From an uncultured Sphingomonadaceae bacterium (GTDB lineage Bacteria; Pseudomonadota; Alphaproteobacteria; Sphingomonadales; Sphingomonadaceae), in the NCBI GenBank assembly GCA_947501325.1, contig CANMVC010000001.1:1426001-1490000 (forward strand): a stretch of 64,000 bases of DNA. Direction: 5' to 3'. The notes beneath the pieces were generated by a model. That model saw only the letters and a list, made by a program, of their open reading frames with translations, had not been told where the DNA came from and searched no databases. Each line of letters begins with the position of its first letter. The first letter of the stretch is position 1. A program made the translations under genes and the position numbers. Of this stretch, positions 34,054 to 43,428 are shown one piece after another.

Positions 34054-34220
34054 GTTAATGTCAATACACTGTGATTGGATAGATGGAAAAACCCAATCCC
34101 ATGTGTTTGCTACAACATTCCAACATCGACTTTTGCGCCCTTAGTGGACATTAGATTTAGAAACGCAAAAGAGCCCCGAAAACCAATCCGGAGCCCTTCC
34201 CCAATTCGCAATGGCTTGGC

Positions 34221-34679
34221 CTAACCCACCACAATCATTGCCAGCGACCGCGCAATCAGCGCGGGCGTTTCGATGCCATGAATTTCCACCGTGACATCAT
34301 AAGTCATCAGCCAGCGGCCCGGCTGTTTTTCCACCGCATCCACCAGCACATGGCGCGCGCGGACTTTGGAGCCGGCGCGGACCGGGTTGAGAAAGCGGAC
34401 TTTGTCATAGCCATAGTTGATGCCCATCACCGCGCCTTCGAGGCCCAGGGTGCAGCCATAGGACATGGCTGGCATCAACGAGAGTGTCAGCAAGCCGTGG
34501 GCGATGGTGCCGCCAAAAGGCGTGTTCTTGGCTTTTTCCTCGTCGACATGGATGAACTGATGATCTTCGGTGCAATCGGCAAATTTGTTGATCCGGTCCT
34601 GACTGGCTTCAAACCAATCGGACACGCCCACTTCCTTGCCTTTCCAGCTATCGAGTTCTTCGGCTTTGATTATTGGCAT
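34221..34679 (-). CDS. MaoC family dehydratase
   Basis: 152-residue single hot-dog domain. The hydratase-2 dyad is present as Asp39 and His44 in CTEDHQFIHVDEEKA, followed by FGGTIAHGLLTLSLMP. It catalyses R-specific hydration of 2-enoyl-CoA or a related dehydration in the cytoplasm. AGGAG stands upstream. The next gene upstream on the same strand is an SDR (66 bp gap); the two could form the consecutive hydratase and dehydrogenase steps of an acyl-CoA route. Confidence 0.9.
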   Translation of the reverse strand: MPIIKAEELDSWKGKEVGVSDWFEASQDRINKFADCTEDHQFIHVDEEKAKNTPFGGTIAHGLLTLSLMPAMSYGCTLGLEGAVMGINYGYDKVRFLNPVRAGSKVRARHVLVDAVEKQPGRWLMTYDVTVEIHGIETPALIARSLAMIVVG

Positions 34680-34745
34680 CGCGTTTCTCCTAAATTCGTT
34701 TCATAAGATCAAGACCGTTCGTCCTGTGGTGATTCCAGCCTTCCC

Positions 34746-35660
34746 TCAGCCCTTCATGACTTCCTGCATCCGGCGGAAAAATTTGCCGCCCTGTCCGCCG
34801 CCATTGGCATATTCCTGCATGCCGGTTTCATCGAGAATCTTGTCGATATTCTCGGCAATGGCTTCCGCGTTGCGATTGGCTTCCGGTAGCCAGATACCCT
34901 CGGTCTCGAGGATTTTGGCAGCTGCGAAACCGCCAGCACCGGCCGTCAATATCGTCTTCGACGGCGCGCCATCGCTGCACAGATAGACCACGGCAGGTGT
35001 CACCGCTTCGGGCACCAGCAATTTCAAGGCCTCTTCCGGCATGATGTCTTCGGTCATCCGAGTCGCCGCGACCGGGGAGATACAGTTGGTGTGAATGCCC
35101 TTGCCCGCGCCTTCCTGATGCAGGCTGTTCATCATGCCAACCAGCGCCAGTTTCGCGGCACCATAATTGACCTGACCGAAATTGCCATAAAGGCCCGTCG
35201 ACGAAGTCGTCATCACGATCCGGCCATATTGGCGCTCGCGCATATGGTCCCACACCGCCTTGGTGCAATTGGCGCTGCCGGTCAGATGGACATCCATGAC
35301 GAACTGGAAATCTTCCATCGACATTTTGTGGAAGCTCTTGTCGCGTAGCACGCCCGCATTGTTGACGAGAATGTCGACATGGCCCCATTTGGCGATCGCA
35401 TCGGCAACCATTTTTTCCACCGCAGGCATGTCGGTGACGCTGCAGCCAGCAGCCATCGCTTCGCCACCTTCTGCTTCAATCTCTGCGACCACTTGCTCGG
35501 CCACGGTAGCGGAACCGCCAGTACCGTCACGGGCGCCTCCGAAATCGTTGACGACAACCTTTACGCCGCGGCGGGCGAGTTCCATCGCATGCTGTTTGCC
35601 AAGCCCGGCGCCGGCGCCGGTGACAATGGCTACGCGGTCATTAAATTCTACTGTGCTCAT
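34746..35660 (-). CDS. SDR family oxidoreductase (multifunctional-enzyme type 2 dehydrogenase-like)
   Basis: 304 residues, longer than typical SDRs. TGAGAGLGKQHAMELARRG, NDFGGARDG and the SSTGLYGNFGQVNYGAAK active site are those of the (3R)-hydroxyacyl-CoA dehydrogenase domain of peroxisomal multifunctional enzyme type 2. A C-terminal extension of about 60 residues (EGIWLPEANRNAEAIAENID onward) is also typical of that group. The adjacent MaoC gene encodes the matching hydratase activity as a separate protein, which supports the pairing. Confidence 0.87.
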   Translation of the reverse strand: MSTVEFNDRVAIVTGAGAGLGKQHAMELARRGVKVVVNDFGGARDGTGGSATVAEQVVAEIEAEGGEAMAAGCSVTDMPAVEKMVADAIAKWGHVDILVNNAGVLRDKSFHKMSMEDFQFVMDVHLTGSANCTKAVWDHMRERQYGRIVMTTSSTGLYGNFGQVNYGAAKLALVGMMNSLHQEGAGKGIHTNCISPVAATRMTEDIMPEEALKLLVPEAVTPAVVYLCSDGAPSKTILTAGAGGFAAAKILETEGIWLPEANRNAEAIAENIDKILDETGMQEYANGGGQGGKFFRRMQEVMKG

Positions 35661-35764
35661 GGGGTTTTCGCCTCTCGCTTTTCATTGGGATGAATATGTT
35701 GCGCCGAGGGATGCGCAATCAATTCCACCGAGTCAAGCCAAGCAGCACAAGATTCACATCTTGA

Positions 35765-37306
35765 TTATTTGGTGGTTTTCCTGCGACCCTTGCCTGCCGT
35801 AGCGGCAGGCGTGGTTAGCCGCTTTTTCGGTTTTTTGGCCACGGCCTTTTTTGGTTTGGGTTTTGTCGCCGCTGCCGCGCTTGCTTTCTTCGCCGCCGCC
35901 AGCAGGGCCTTGAAGCTTTTCTCTGCAAAATCGACATAAGCGGCCGGATCAGGCAACATCTCGCGGCATGCTGTAATCGTCAGCATGACGTCGCCATGAT
36001 AGCTGGTGACGATGTGGAACACGCCCATACCATCTGTCGGCAATCCCATGCCAAAGCTGCGTTTGAGTTCGGCGCCAGCAAAATACATGGAGACCGGCGG
36101 TCCCGGTACGTTGGTCACAACCGTGTTCATCTGCGGGGCAACCGTCTGGCCCAGCCCCATCCGCGCCGCAAGTTTCGTTGCAGCTGCGGTCAAGCCGGCG
36201 GGCATCGCGCCGCTCAATTCCATCAAGGTCCGTGCACCAACCGCTTCGACCATATGCTTGGAACGGTTGGTTTCCTTGGCCACGAATTCCAGACGTTTCG
36301 CCGGGTCGGCAATATGCGTACCAAGGCCAACTGTCATCATCGACACCTGATTCCCGCCAGCGGCTTCGCCGTTGTCATCACGTACCGAAATCGGCGCACC
36401 CGCTTTCAATGTGTTCTCCGGCAGCTCGCCTTTGCTTTCCAGATAGGCACGCATCGTTCCGCCTACTACGGTCAGCATGACATCATTGACAGTGACCCCG
36501 GGAAAAGCCGTGCGGATGGTCTTGATATCGGAAAGAGGGAATATCTTGCCGTCAAACACGCGGTGCGGTGTCAACCTGCCCCCAAAACGGGTTTTGGGAA
36601 TGCCGGTAGCAGCATCTTTCTGCTGCTTGTTCTCTCTTGCGAAATCGAACATCCGTTTCGGCACAGGAAGTAGCTTGCCCAGATTTTGCAAGCCGCGCAC
36701 CGGATTAGCGATATTGTTCACCTGCGCCCGCATCAACAGATTCAGGTCATTCGGTTTTGTTTCTGGCCGCCACTGCTTGTCCCATTTGCGTGGCTTCATC
36801 TTCGCATCCAGGTCATGCAGCGCCAGAGTCATTTGCAATCCGGATTGCCCGTCCACAGCTGCATGGTGGAATTTGTGCATCACGGCGAAACTGCCTTTGG
36901 GGATGCCTTCAACATTGTCGAGACCTTCGATGACCGTAAACTCCCAGAGCGGGCGATTCATGTCCAGCGGCCGCGCATAAATTCGCGCCGCCTGAATGCA
37001 CAGCTGCCGCCAGTCGCCGGGCTGCGGCAAGGCAATATGACGAACATGATATTCGAGATCGAAATTATCGTCCTCGATCCAGTAGGGGTGATCCAGGTCC
37101 AGCGGTACGCGTACCAGTTTCTGACGGAATATCCGCGCGCCATCCAGCCGGCCTTCAATATAGTTTAAAATATCCTTGAACCCGACTTTGCCGCCAGGAG
37201 CCGTCGATGGATCATAAATCAGCAGCTGTCCAATATGCATCGGCGTATTGCGTGTTTCCGTATAAGCAAACATCGCATCGAGCGCGCCTAATTGTTCCAT
37301 CTTCAT
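35765..37306 (-). CDS. WS/DGAT family O-acyltransferase with Lys/Ala-rich tail
   Basis: 513 residues. The catalytic HHxxxDG motif is His147-His148-Ala-Ala-Val-Asp152-Gly153. The N-terminal PMHIGQL and the later NDVMLTVVGGTMRAYL and NVPGPPVSMYFAGA are typical of wax ester synthase/diacylglycerol acyltransferases. It would esterify an acyl-CoA to an alcohol or diacylglycerol for storage lipid. The last 45 residues (from about 468) are a Lys/Ala/Pro-rich, very basic, probably disordered tail unusual for the family. It follows the M50/HlyD gene by 77 bp on the same strand; whether it belongs to that operon is unclear. Confidence 0.9.
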   Translation of the reverse strand: MKMEQLGALDAMFAYTETRNTPMHIGQLLIYDPSTAPGGKVGFKDILNYIEGRLDGARIFRQKLVRVPLDLDHPYWIEDDNFDLEYHVRHIALPQPGDWRQLCIQAARIYARPLDMNRPLWEFTVIEGLDNVEGIPKGSFAVMHKFHHAAVDGQSGLQMTLALHDLDAKMKPRKWDKQWRPETKPNDLNLLMRAQVNNIANPVRGLQNLGKLLPVPKRMFDFARENKQQKDAATGIPKTRFGGRLTPHRVFDGKIFPLSDIKTIRTAFPGVTVNDVMLTVVGGTMRAYLESKGELPENTLKAGAPISVRDDNGEAAGGNQVSMMTVGLGTHIADPAKRLEFVAKETNRSKHMVEAVGARTLMELSGAMPAGLTAAATKLAARMGLGQTVAPQMNTVVTNVPGPPVSMYFAGAELKRSFGMGLPTDGMGVFHIVTSYHGDVMLTITACREMLPDPAAYVDFAEKSFKALLAAAKKASAAAATKPKPKKAVAKKPKKRLTTPAATAGKGRRKTTK

Positions 37307-37383
37307 CCCCCCTCACGAGTCTTGTTGAGAAGAGCATAAATCAGATTGGTTAAAGAAGCGAATCCGTTAAGCAGGCATTCGCG

Positions 37384-39534
37384 CTAATTGCTTAAAGAGG
37401 CTTCGCTTCTGAAAATCCGGGTCACTTTATCCAACAGCCCGCCCGCCACCGAGCGTCCCGTCGCTGATATCTCCACACTGCCGGGGGTGAGCTGCAAAGT
37501 CTCGCCATCCTTGTAGGTTTTTTTCGAGGCGATCAGACGAACACGGTAAAGGGCCGAACGGGGACGCAGGATATTCTCGTCCTTGTCCGATGCGATGGGT
37601 CCGCCATTGACAGAAGCCAATATCGGTTGATCAATTCTCTCGACCGCATTGGTCGATTTCTCCACCAGCTTGGCGACGCGGGACGCTTGTACCGGGTCAT
37701 CGGGAATGAAGCGACCCCGCGCATCTTTGGAAATGCGCCAGATATCGTCTTCGCTGACATAGGCCTGAATATCATAATCATCGGACGTGACGACATAAGC
37801 AATGGCCTCAGCCCCGCCGAGCCAGCGACCGCTATGAATATCCGGCGACAGATCCGTCACGATTCCCGCAATGGGTGCGCGCAAGATCAGGCGCTCGCTG
37901 CGCAGTTCCAAACCGGCCAGCTGATCCTGCTCCTGATTCAGTTCGCGTTCGAGGACCATGCGGTTGGACAGGTCAATATCATCCGCAGCCCCACGGCCAA
38001 ATTGCAGTTGCAGATTGGCGATCCTGACCTTTGTGGCGGCGATGGACCGTTCCAGCTCTGGCGCAGAAAGCTGAACAAGCGGCGTCCCCGCAGCAACCCG
38101 CTGACCATTCTCGACAAATATCTTTTCAATCTTGCCGGGGTCACCGGCGACAATGGGAGAAGCGCCGATCGGGGTCAGCACGGCGGGCGCGCTGATATGG
38201 CGATCGAGCGGCAACAGGCACAATAGCAACGCGATACCCGTTCCAATCAACAGCAACCGCGTCCGCGATGTGGCCAAGATCCGGTCTTTCATACTCGCCC
38301 AGACCTTGAATTCCGAAAGCACCGGACGGGCAATGAACACGGCAATTTCGACAACGAACAGGATCACCCCGAGCAGTTTGAAGAAAAGCGTGTAGACCAA
38401 AAGCGCGATACCAATGAACAGGAACAGGCGGTAGATCCACGTCATCCACGCATAGACGATCATCCCGCGGCGCAATCGGTCCGGCACCTGTTCGGGTGCT
38501 TCATCGCCCAAAGCGAACAGCATCTCACGCAGCCGCCAGCGGCCCAGCGCAAAAGCGCGCGGTTGCAGATTGGGAACGCCGAGCCAGTCGGACAGCACAT
38601 AATAGCCGTCAAAGCGCATGAACGGGTTGAGGTTGATGGCAAGACTCATCACCCAGCTGGTCGTGGCGAGGATGAAGGCAACGCTGCGCAGCATGCCTTC
38701 GGGCAGCAGCACCCAGGCCATGGTTGCAAGACCCGCGATCATCAGCTCGACCGTGACACCGGCACAGTCGATCATCAGCCGCTGTTTGCGCGAGGTCAAT
38801 CGCCACGCGCCGGAAGTATCGGTATAGAGAACGGGCATCATAACCAGAAAGCTGACCCCCATGCTTGGCACACGGCAACCAAAGCGGGTGGCGGTATAGG
38901 CATGGCCCAGCTCATGAAGAATCTTGATCACAAACAGGCCGATCCCATAGGCAATCAGGCCCTGCCAGCTGAAGAAATAGAGAAAGGATGCGAGGAAACT
39001 GTCCCATTGGCGCGATACAAGGAACAGCCCGGTCAGGGCCAGTAAAGCGAAGAAGGTCAGGGCCGGAAAGGACCAGAGCGGGGCGACCTTGTCGATGGTC
39101 CGTTCCAGGAAAGCCGCCGGTTTGACAATCGGGATGCGGATGAACAGATAATTGTCCAGCATCCATTTCCACCAGGCCTTTTTGGCTGTTTCCCGCTGTT
39201 CCTTGAAGCTCGCGACCGTGTCGCCCATCGGCGTTACGGTCAGGCTGTTGGACAGGGAAAAATCGACCACCTGACCAAAGGCCGCGTTGATTTCTTCTTC
39301 ATCCAGACCTTCAGCAACAAGATCATCATTGACCTTCGCCAGATCACCGGATGCCCAGCGGGAAAGGATGCGATATTCAATTCTGCCCAGTTGAAAGAAC
39401 AAATGCCGGACCGGATCAAACAGAGTCCAGCTAGGCGCGCCGGTGACGAGTGCGGCACCCGGCTCAATCCGCAATTCTTGCCGCAGTGGCGGCAATAATG
39501 GCCGTTCCTGTTCGACGGGCGCAGCAGCGGTCAT
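37384..39534 (-). CDS. M50 site-2-protease-like / HlyD fusion membrane protein
   Basis: 716 residues. The N-terminal 120 residues look like a small winged-helix or PqqD-like cytoplasmic region. The membrane core (about 150-420) carries the zinc motif HELGH (His207, Glu208, His211) and the second S2P motif NPFMRFDGY (Asn303 to Asp309), both intact. After further helices, a HlyD/biotinyl-lipoyl part (about 445-640) contains the barrel-sandwich halves and a coiled coil (SIAATKVRIANLQLQF...). The layout is COG1994-type metalloprotease plus HlyD. It overlaps the preceding GAF-HlyD gene by 4 bp. It is probably the inner-membrane element of an export complex with the TolC-like protein and the adaptors. 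Confidence 0.88.
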   Translation of the reverse strand: MTAAAPVEQERPLLPPLRQELRIEPGAALVTGAPSWTLFDPVRHLFFQLGRIEYRILSRWASGDLAKVNDDLVAEGLDEEEINAAFGQVVDFSLSNSLTVTPMGDTVASFKEQRETAKKAWWKWMLDNYLFIRIPIVKPAAFLERTIDKVAPLWSFPALTFFALLALTGLFLVSRQWDSFLASFLYFFSWQGLIAYGIGLFVIKILHELGHAYTATRFGCRVPSMGVSFLVMMPVLYTDTSGAWRLTSRKQRLMIDCAGVTVELMIAGLATMAWVLLPEGMLRSVAFILATTSWVMSLAINLNPFMRFDGYYVLSDWLGVPNLQPRAFALGRWRLREMLFALGDEAPEQVPDRLRRGMIVYAWMTWIYRLFLFIGIALLVYTLFFKLLGVILFVVEIAVFIARPVLSEFKVWASMKDRILATSRTRLLLIGTGIALLLCLLPLDRHISAPAVLTPIGASPIVAGDPGKIEKIFVENGQRVAAGTPLVQLSAPELERSIAATKVRIANLQLQFGRGAADDIDLSNRMVLERELNQEQDQLAGLELRSERLILRAPIAGIVTDLSPDIHSGRWLGGAEAIAYVVTSDDYDIQAYVSEDDIWRISKDARGRFIPDDPVQASRVAKLVEKSTNAVERIDQPILASVNGGPIASDKDENILRPRSALYRVRLIASKKTYKDGETLQLTPGSVEISATGRSVAGGLLDKVTRIFRSEASLSN

Positions 39535-40925
39535 AGGCCGATAGTTTGTCTAAAGCTCGCTATCGGGCGCTTGAGCAGCGAATAGATGAGCGGCACCCAC
39601 TCGCCATAAAGCTTGGCCGTGCCGCGCGACCCGATGCGCGGATTGTCGGAGGTCGGCTTAGCCGTCACAGCGAAAGCCAAAATGCCTTCCGCGGTCTGCC
39701 GCGCCTGATAGCTGGCATGTTCCACCTTGCCCTCAATCGCCCAGAGCGGCTGTGCATCCAGCCAGACCTTCACGCGCGATCCGCGATCCAGCGCCATCTG
39801 TTCGGCGGCGGGCAAATCGATGCGCAGCGCGATCTGGCCCGGATCGGCTACCTGCAAGATCGGATCGCCGACATTGACCGCGCGCCCTTCCCAGTCGCGG
39901 CGGTCGCTGTAGATCGCCATGCCTGCGCGTGGCGCTTTTATCTGCGATAACCCCATAACATCATTAGCAAAATTATAATCGGCCTGCGCCAGTTCATATT
40001 CCGCGCGCAGGGTGGCAATCTCACGGGTTTCGTCATCCTCGCCAAAGGCTGTGCTGGTGGACCGGTCCACCCGCGCCTTGGCCACGGCCAGTTTTTCCTG
40101 CGCGAGTTTCAGTTCATTGGACAGCTTCACATCGTCAAAAGACACCAGCAATGCGCCTTCCTCGACCGCTGCATTCGGGGCGACATGGATGCGCGATATG
40201 ACGCCGGAAAACGGGGCGGCGACCATGAACGGACGCGCCGCAACCACTTCTACGGGGGCCAGTGCGGTCATCCGCACGGGGAAAAGCGCGATAACCAACA
40301 GCGCGACCATCACGCCGATTTTCTCTTTGCGGCCAAAGCGGCCGATGCGCTTGACCGGCTTGTCTCCGGTCAGCGCCCGCCAGCTGTGCGAAACGGTTTC
40401 GGAAAGCCGTGTCAGCCGATAGCCCTCGCCTTCGCGAAACGGCGTCTCGCGCATCACCAGCAGCCCGCCAAACACCTTTTCCTCGCTGTCGAGCAAAGGC
40501 TGCCAGCGGCACTCGCCATAAGGATATTCCGCCAGTGCCGGATCTTCGCTCATCGCGCCGAGGGTGAAATCATGCGGCCGGTCCAGCCCGTCATTTTCCG
40601 CCAATTTGGCAATCAGCTTTTCCATCGCCTGAATCAGTGGCGCGTTGCGATCCACCGCCGATATACTGGAGGCGCAGACGATGTGAAAATCATCGCCAAT
40701 ACGCGGCTGGCGCGCGATAAACATCTGCTCATAGGGCAGGATGCGGCGCAATTCATTGGCAACATGATAGTGGAGCTCGGCCACGCCCGGCTGGCGGCGT
40801 ATCTCGGCCTCAAATTGCAGCAGACTTGCGAGCATATTGGCGTCGCCGGATATCGGTGCTGCTCCCGAGGCTACGGGCAAGATCGCGATCGGAGCGCCTT
40901 GAGAATCAGGAGGGCTGACGGCCAT
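39531..40925 (-). CDS. GAF-like domain / HlyD fusion adaptor protein
   Basis: About 464 residues. A soluble N-terminal region (about 35-180) looks like a GAF fold (LHYHVANELRRILPYEQMFIA, FGGLLVMRETPF). One membrane helix follows (about 203-220, VMVALLVIALFPVRM). The HlyD part includes FMVAAPFSGVISRIHVAPNA, a short coiled coil and the second lipoyl half IKAPRAGMAIYSD. The start is uncertain: ATG 40925 overlaps the upstream gene by 20 bp, ATG 40958 by 53 bp. The domain order places the GAF part in the cytoplasm and the adaptor in the periplasm. Confidence 0.83.
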   Translation of the reverse strand: MAVSPPDSQGAPIAILPVASGAAPISGDANMLASLLQFEAEIRRQPGVAELHYHVANELRRILPYEQMFIARQPRIGDDFHIVCASSISAVDRNAPLIQAMEKLIAKLAENDGLDRPHDFTLGAMSEDPALAEYPYGECRWQPLLDSEEKVFGGLLVMRETPFREGEGYRLTRLSETVSHSWRALTGDKPVKRIGRFGRKEKIGVMVALLVIALFPVRMTALAPVEVVAARPFMVAAPFSGVISRIHVAPNAAVEEGALLVSFDDVKLSNELKLAQEKLAVAKARVDRSTSTAFGEDDETREIATLRAEYELAQADYNFANDVMGLSQIKAPRAGMAIYSDRRDWEGRAVNVGDPILQVADPGQIALRIDLPAAEQMALDRGSRVKVWLDAQPLWAIEGKVEHASYQARQTAEGILAFAVTAKPTSDNPRIGSRGTAKLYGEWVPLIYSLLKRPIASFRQTIGL

Positions 40926-41880
40926 CGGCTTTTGCTGCTTCTGATTTGGCTGGCGCATCGGACGATGCTTTTTCCGCTGCGCTCTGTGCTGGTTTGTCCG
41001 ACGGTTTCACAAACACGCCGGTACCGCTCATCCCCGGTAGAACCAGACTCTCGGTTTTATCGACATTGCCGGTGACGCGGATGGTCTTGCTTACGGGATC
41101 TACAGAGGCGCCCAGGCGGGTAATCTGACCCGTCACATCCGCACCGGTTTCGTCGATCTTGAAAGTGAAGTCAGCGCCGGGACGCAGCCAGGTCAGCCAG
41201 TTACTCGGTACGATCAACTCAACCTCAAGATCGCCGCCGCTCTGAATCGTCAACAGCGGTTGCCCGCTTGCCGCAATCTCTCCGCGGCCCGCAATTTCCT
41301 CAACCACTGTACCGGAAAAAGGCGCATAGACAGCGCAGTCGGATAGATTGGCTTTAATCGCGCTGGCTTCCGCATTGGCCTTGCCGAGATTGGCTTTTGC
41401 CACCGCGACCTCGTTTTTGCCAATCGCTTCATACTGGTCGAGTTCGACGTTTGTTTTGTACGTCACATTATAGGCATTGGCCGCCGCCTGCGCAGCTTTC
41501 AGCTCTGCGCGAATGGCTGAGCAATCAAATCGCGCCAGCAGCGCGCCTTTACGGAAACTCTGTCCTTTGCCAAAGGGCATGGACGTAATCCGCGCGGTCA
41601 TTCGCGATGCGACGGTCGATTCCTGCTTGGGCTTGATCACCCCGCGCACGTCGGGATCAGGCTTGGGCTCCGGCTTTTGAACCTCGGCCTCAGCGGTTTC
41701 TGCCGCTTTTTCTTCCATGGCGCCCATTGCCGCTTCATTGCTCGACCAATTGGGGCCATCGCCGCCACTGGCAAGGCCTACGCCTATGGCTGCAGCCAGC
41801 GCGACGCCGCCGCCCCAAAGCCATGGAGCCTTTGATTTTTCCCCGGTATCCGAGGCTTCATCCTCGGGTGCGTCACTCAT
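40906..41880 (-). CDS. HlyD/RND-type periplasmic adaptor protein
   Basis: 324 residues. An acidic cytoplasmic N-terminus and one membrane helix (about 19-39) are followed by an Ala/Glu-rich linker. The adaptor then shows the lipoyl halves GKGQSFRKGALLARFD and SDCAVYAPFSGTVVEEI around a helical hairpin, and a beta-barrel with membrane-proximal part (TGQITRLGASVDPVSKTIRV). The C-terminus is a Lys/Ala/Ser-rich tail. It lies 24 bp downstream of the TolC-like gene and would bridge the inner-membrane component and the outer-membrane channel. Confidence 0.9.
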   Translation of the reverse strand: MSDAPEDEASDTGEKSKAPWLWGGGVALAAAIGVGLASGGDGPNWSSNEAAMGAMEEKAAETAEAEVQKPEPKPDPDVRGVIKPKQESTVASRMTARITSMPFGKGQSFRKGALLARFDCSAIRAELKAAQAAANAYNVTYKTNVELDQYEAIGKNEVAVAKANLGKANAEASAIKANLSDCAVYAPFSGTVVEEIAGRGEIAASGQPLLTIQSGGDLEVELIVPSNWLTWLRPGADFTFKIDETGADVTGQITRLGASVDPVSKTIRVTGNVDKTESLVLPGMSGTGVFVKPSDKPAQSAAEKASSDAPAKSEAAKADGRQPS

Positions 41881-41904
41881 AAAATATGCTTTCTGATTCT
41901 TCGG

Positions 41905-43398
41905 TTATTGGTCCAGCGTCATCGCGGCTTCGCGTTCCTGCCAAAGCGTCGCGAGAGAAGTGGTCAATGTGCTGACATCCTCACGGCCTGTCAGGTCGGG
42001 GGCAAAATCATCTATGCCCATGGATGCAAACAGATTGGCATAGGCATTTTGCGCCTCGGCATAGGCTATATCATATTTTACCTCTGCCACGAGCGTATTC
42101 ATTTCCTCGCGCAGCAAGGTTTGCTGGCTCATGGCCCCTGCCTTATGGCCCGCGCGGATCTGATAGAGGATCTTGTCCTGCACCCGGTGCTGATGCTCGG
42201 CGGTCTGCAGTTCTTCCTGCAAATGGCCAAAGCGCGCCCGCGATACGTGGACCTGTGTCATCACCGCCATGGTCAGCGCCAGTTCACGTTGCCGCAGCAG
42301 ATCATCCTGCGCGCGTATCGCTTTTTTCTTGGGGCCTATTTTGAACAGATTAAGCACATTCCAGCTCGCCTGCGCGCCATATTGGAACCAGTTATTGTTG
42401 AACAGGAAGTCGTTGGAATCGACGTTCACGCCCAATATGCCGCGGAAACTTGGCAGGGCTGAAAGCAAAGCGGCATCGAGTTCCTTGCTGTTAATCCGCT
42501 GGCGATAGCTGACCTCGCGCAGCTCGGCGCGGTTTTTCAGCGCGGTCATCATCATGTCCTCGCCCGAATATTGCACGGCGGGCAAAGTCTCTGTCCGGTC
42601 GGGCAGGACCAGCGCAAATTCCGTGCCGGGGCGCAGATTCATGAGGGCTGCGAGCTGCGCCTTGGCAACCACGAGTTCCCGCTGCAATTTACGGATTTCG
42701 GCCTGAATCTGAACCAGTTCGCGTTGGTAGGTCAGGGCGGTGAGCGGGGCCGACAGACGGCGTTCGGCCAGTCTTTCGCTATTGTCGAGCGTGGTGCTGA
42801 CATTGCCTTCCAGCTCTTTCAACTTGGTAAGCAGCCGTTCGGCGCTGACCGCGCGCCAATAGGATGTGCGGACATCTTCGATGATCCGATTGGCAACCTT
42901 GCGGCGGCGTTCCTGGGAGATCAGAAACTCGTCCGCCTTTTGTTGGGACCGAACATAGGACAAGCCAAAATCCAGCACATCCCAGCTGAGCGACAGATCC
43001 GCGGTGAATATATCGCGCTCGGCAGATGTTGACGGTTCGAGAGACTGCCGCCGGGTGATCAGCGACAGCGAACTCGCGCCCGAAAAATTATTCCGCCCGG
43101 CATATCCTGCATTGGCGACCAGCTGCGGCAACATGTCATAGCGCGACAGATTGAGCTCTCTGTTCTTGAGCGCCTCTTCCATCAGCTCGACTTTATAATC
43201 GAGATTATATTTCAGCGCCCGGGCCATGGCTTCGTAGAGGTTGATCGGCGCGGTCACCGGCTCCTGCTCGGCATCCACCGCGACAATATTCTCGCGCGCG
43301 GTGGTGTCGATCTGCGTTGGTGTCAGCGGTTTGGGATTCACCGCACAGCTAGCCAGTAAGGCCAATGCCGAAATACTCAAAGTGTGTTTCATATGCAT
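41905..43398 (-). CDS. TolC family outer membrane lipoprotein
   Basis: 497 residues. The signal peptide ends in the lipobox LASC with Cys18 as acylation site. Two long OEP repeats with alternating helices and strands follow (RYDMLPQLVANAGYAGRNNF is the family's LP.L...GY pattern). ATG 43398 is chosen because GGGGAAG lies upstream; ATG 43392 is also possible and the longest frame begins at 43413. It starts 30 bp after the giant gene's stop, so the two are almost certainly co-transcribed. It would form the outer-membrane exit of the export complex. Confidence 0.92.
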   Translation of the reverse strand: MHMKHTLSISALALLASCAVNPKPLTPTQIDTTARENIVAVDAEQEPVTAPINLYEAMARALKYNLDYKVELMEEALKNRELNLSRYDMLPQLVANAGYAGRNNFSGASSLSLITRRQSLEPSTSAERDIFTADLSLSWDVLDFGLSYVRSQQKADEFLISQERRRKVANRIIEDVRTSYWRAVSAERLLTKLKELEGNVSTTLDNSERLAERRLSAPLTALTYQRELVQIQAEIRKLQRELVVAKAQLAALMNLRPGTEFALVLPDRTETLPAVQYSGEDMMMTALKNRAELREVSYRQRINSKELDAALLSALPSFRGILGVNVDSNDFLFNNNWFQYGAQASWNVLNLFKIGPKKKAIRAQDDLLRQRELALTMAVMTQVHVSRARFGHLQEELQTAEHQHRVQDKILYQIRAGHKAGAMSQQTLLREEMNTLVAEVKYDIAYAEAQNAYANLFASMGIDDFAPDLTGREDVSTLTTSLATLWQEREAAMTLDQ

Positions 43399-43428
43399 AG
43401 TCTGCTTCCCCATCTAGGCCTTGCCCAT

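Noticed and set aside
34165-34200. Terminator hairpin after the MaoC gene
   Set aside because: GAGCCCCG and CGGAGCCC pair at only 6 of 8 positions and there is no clear U-run on the minus strand.
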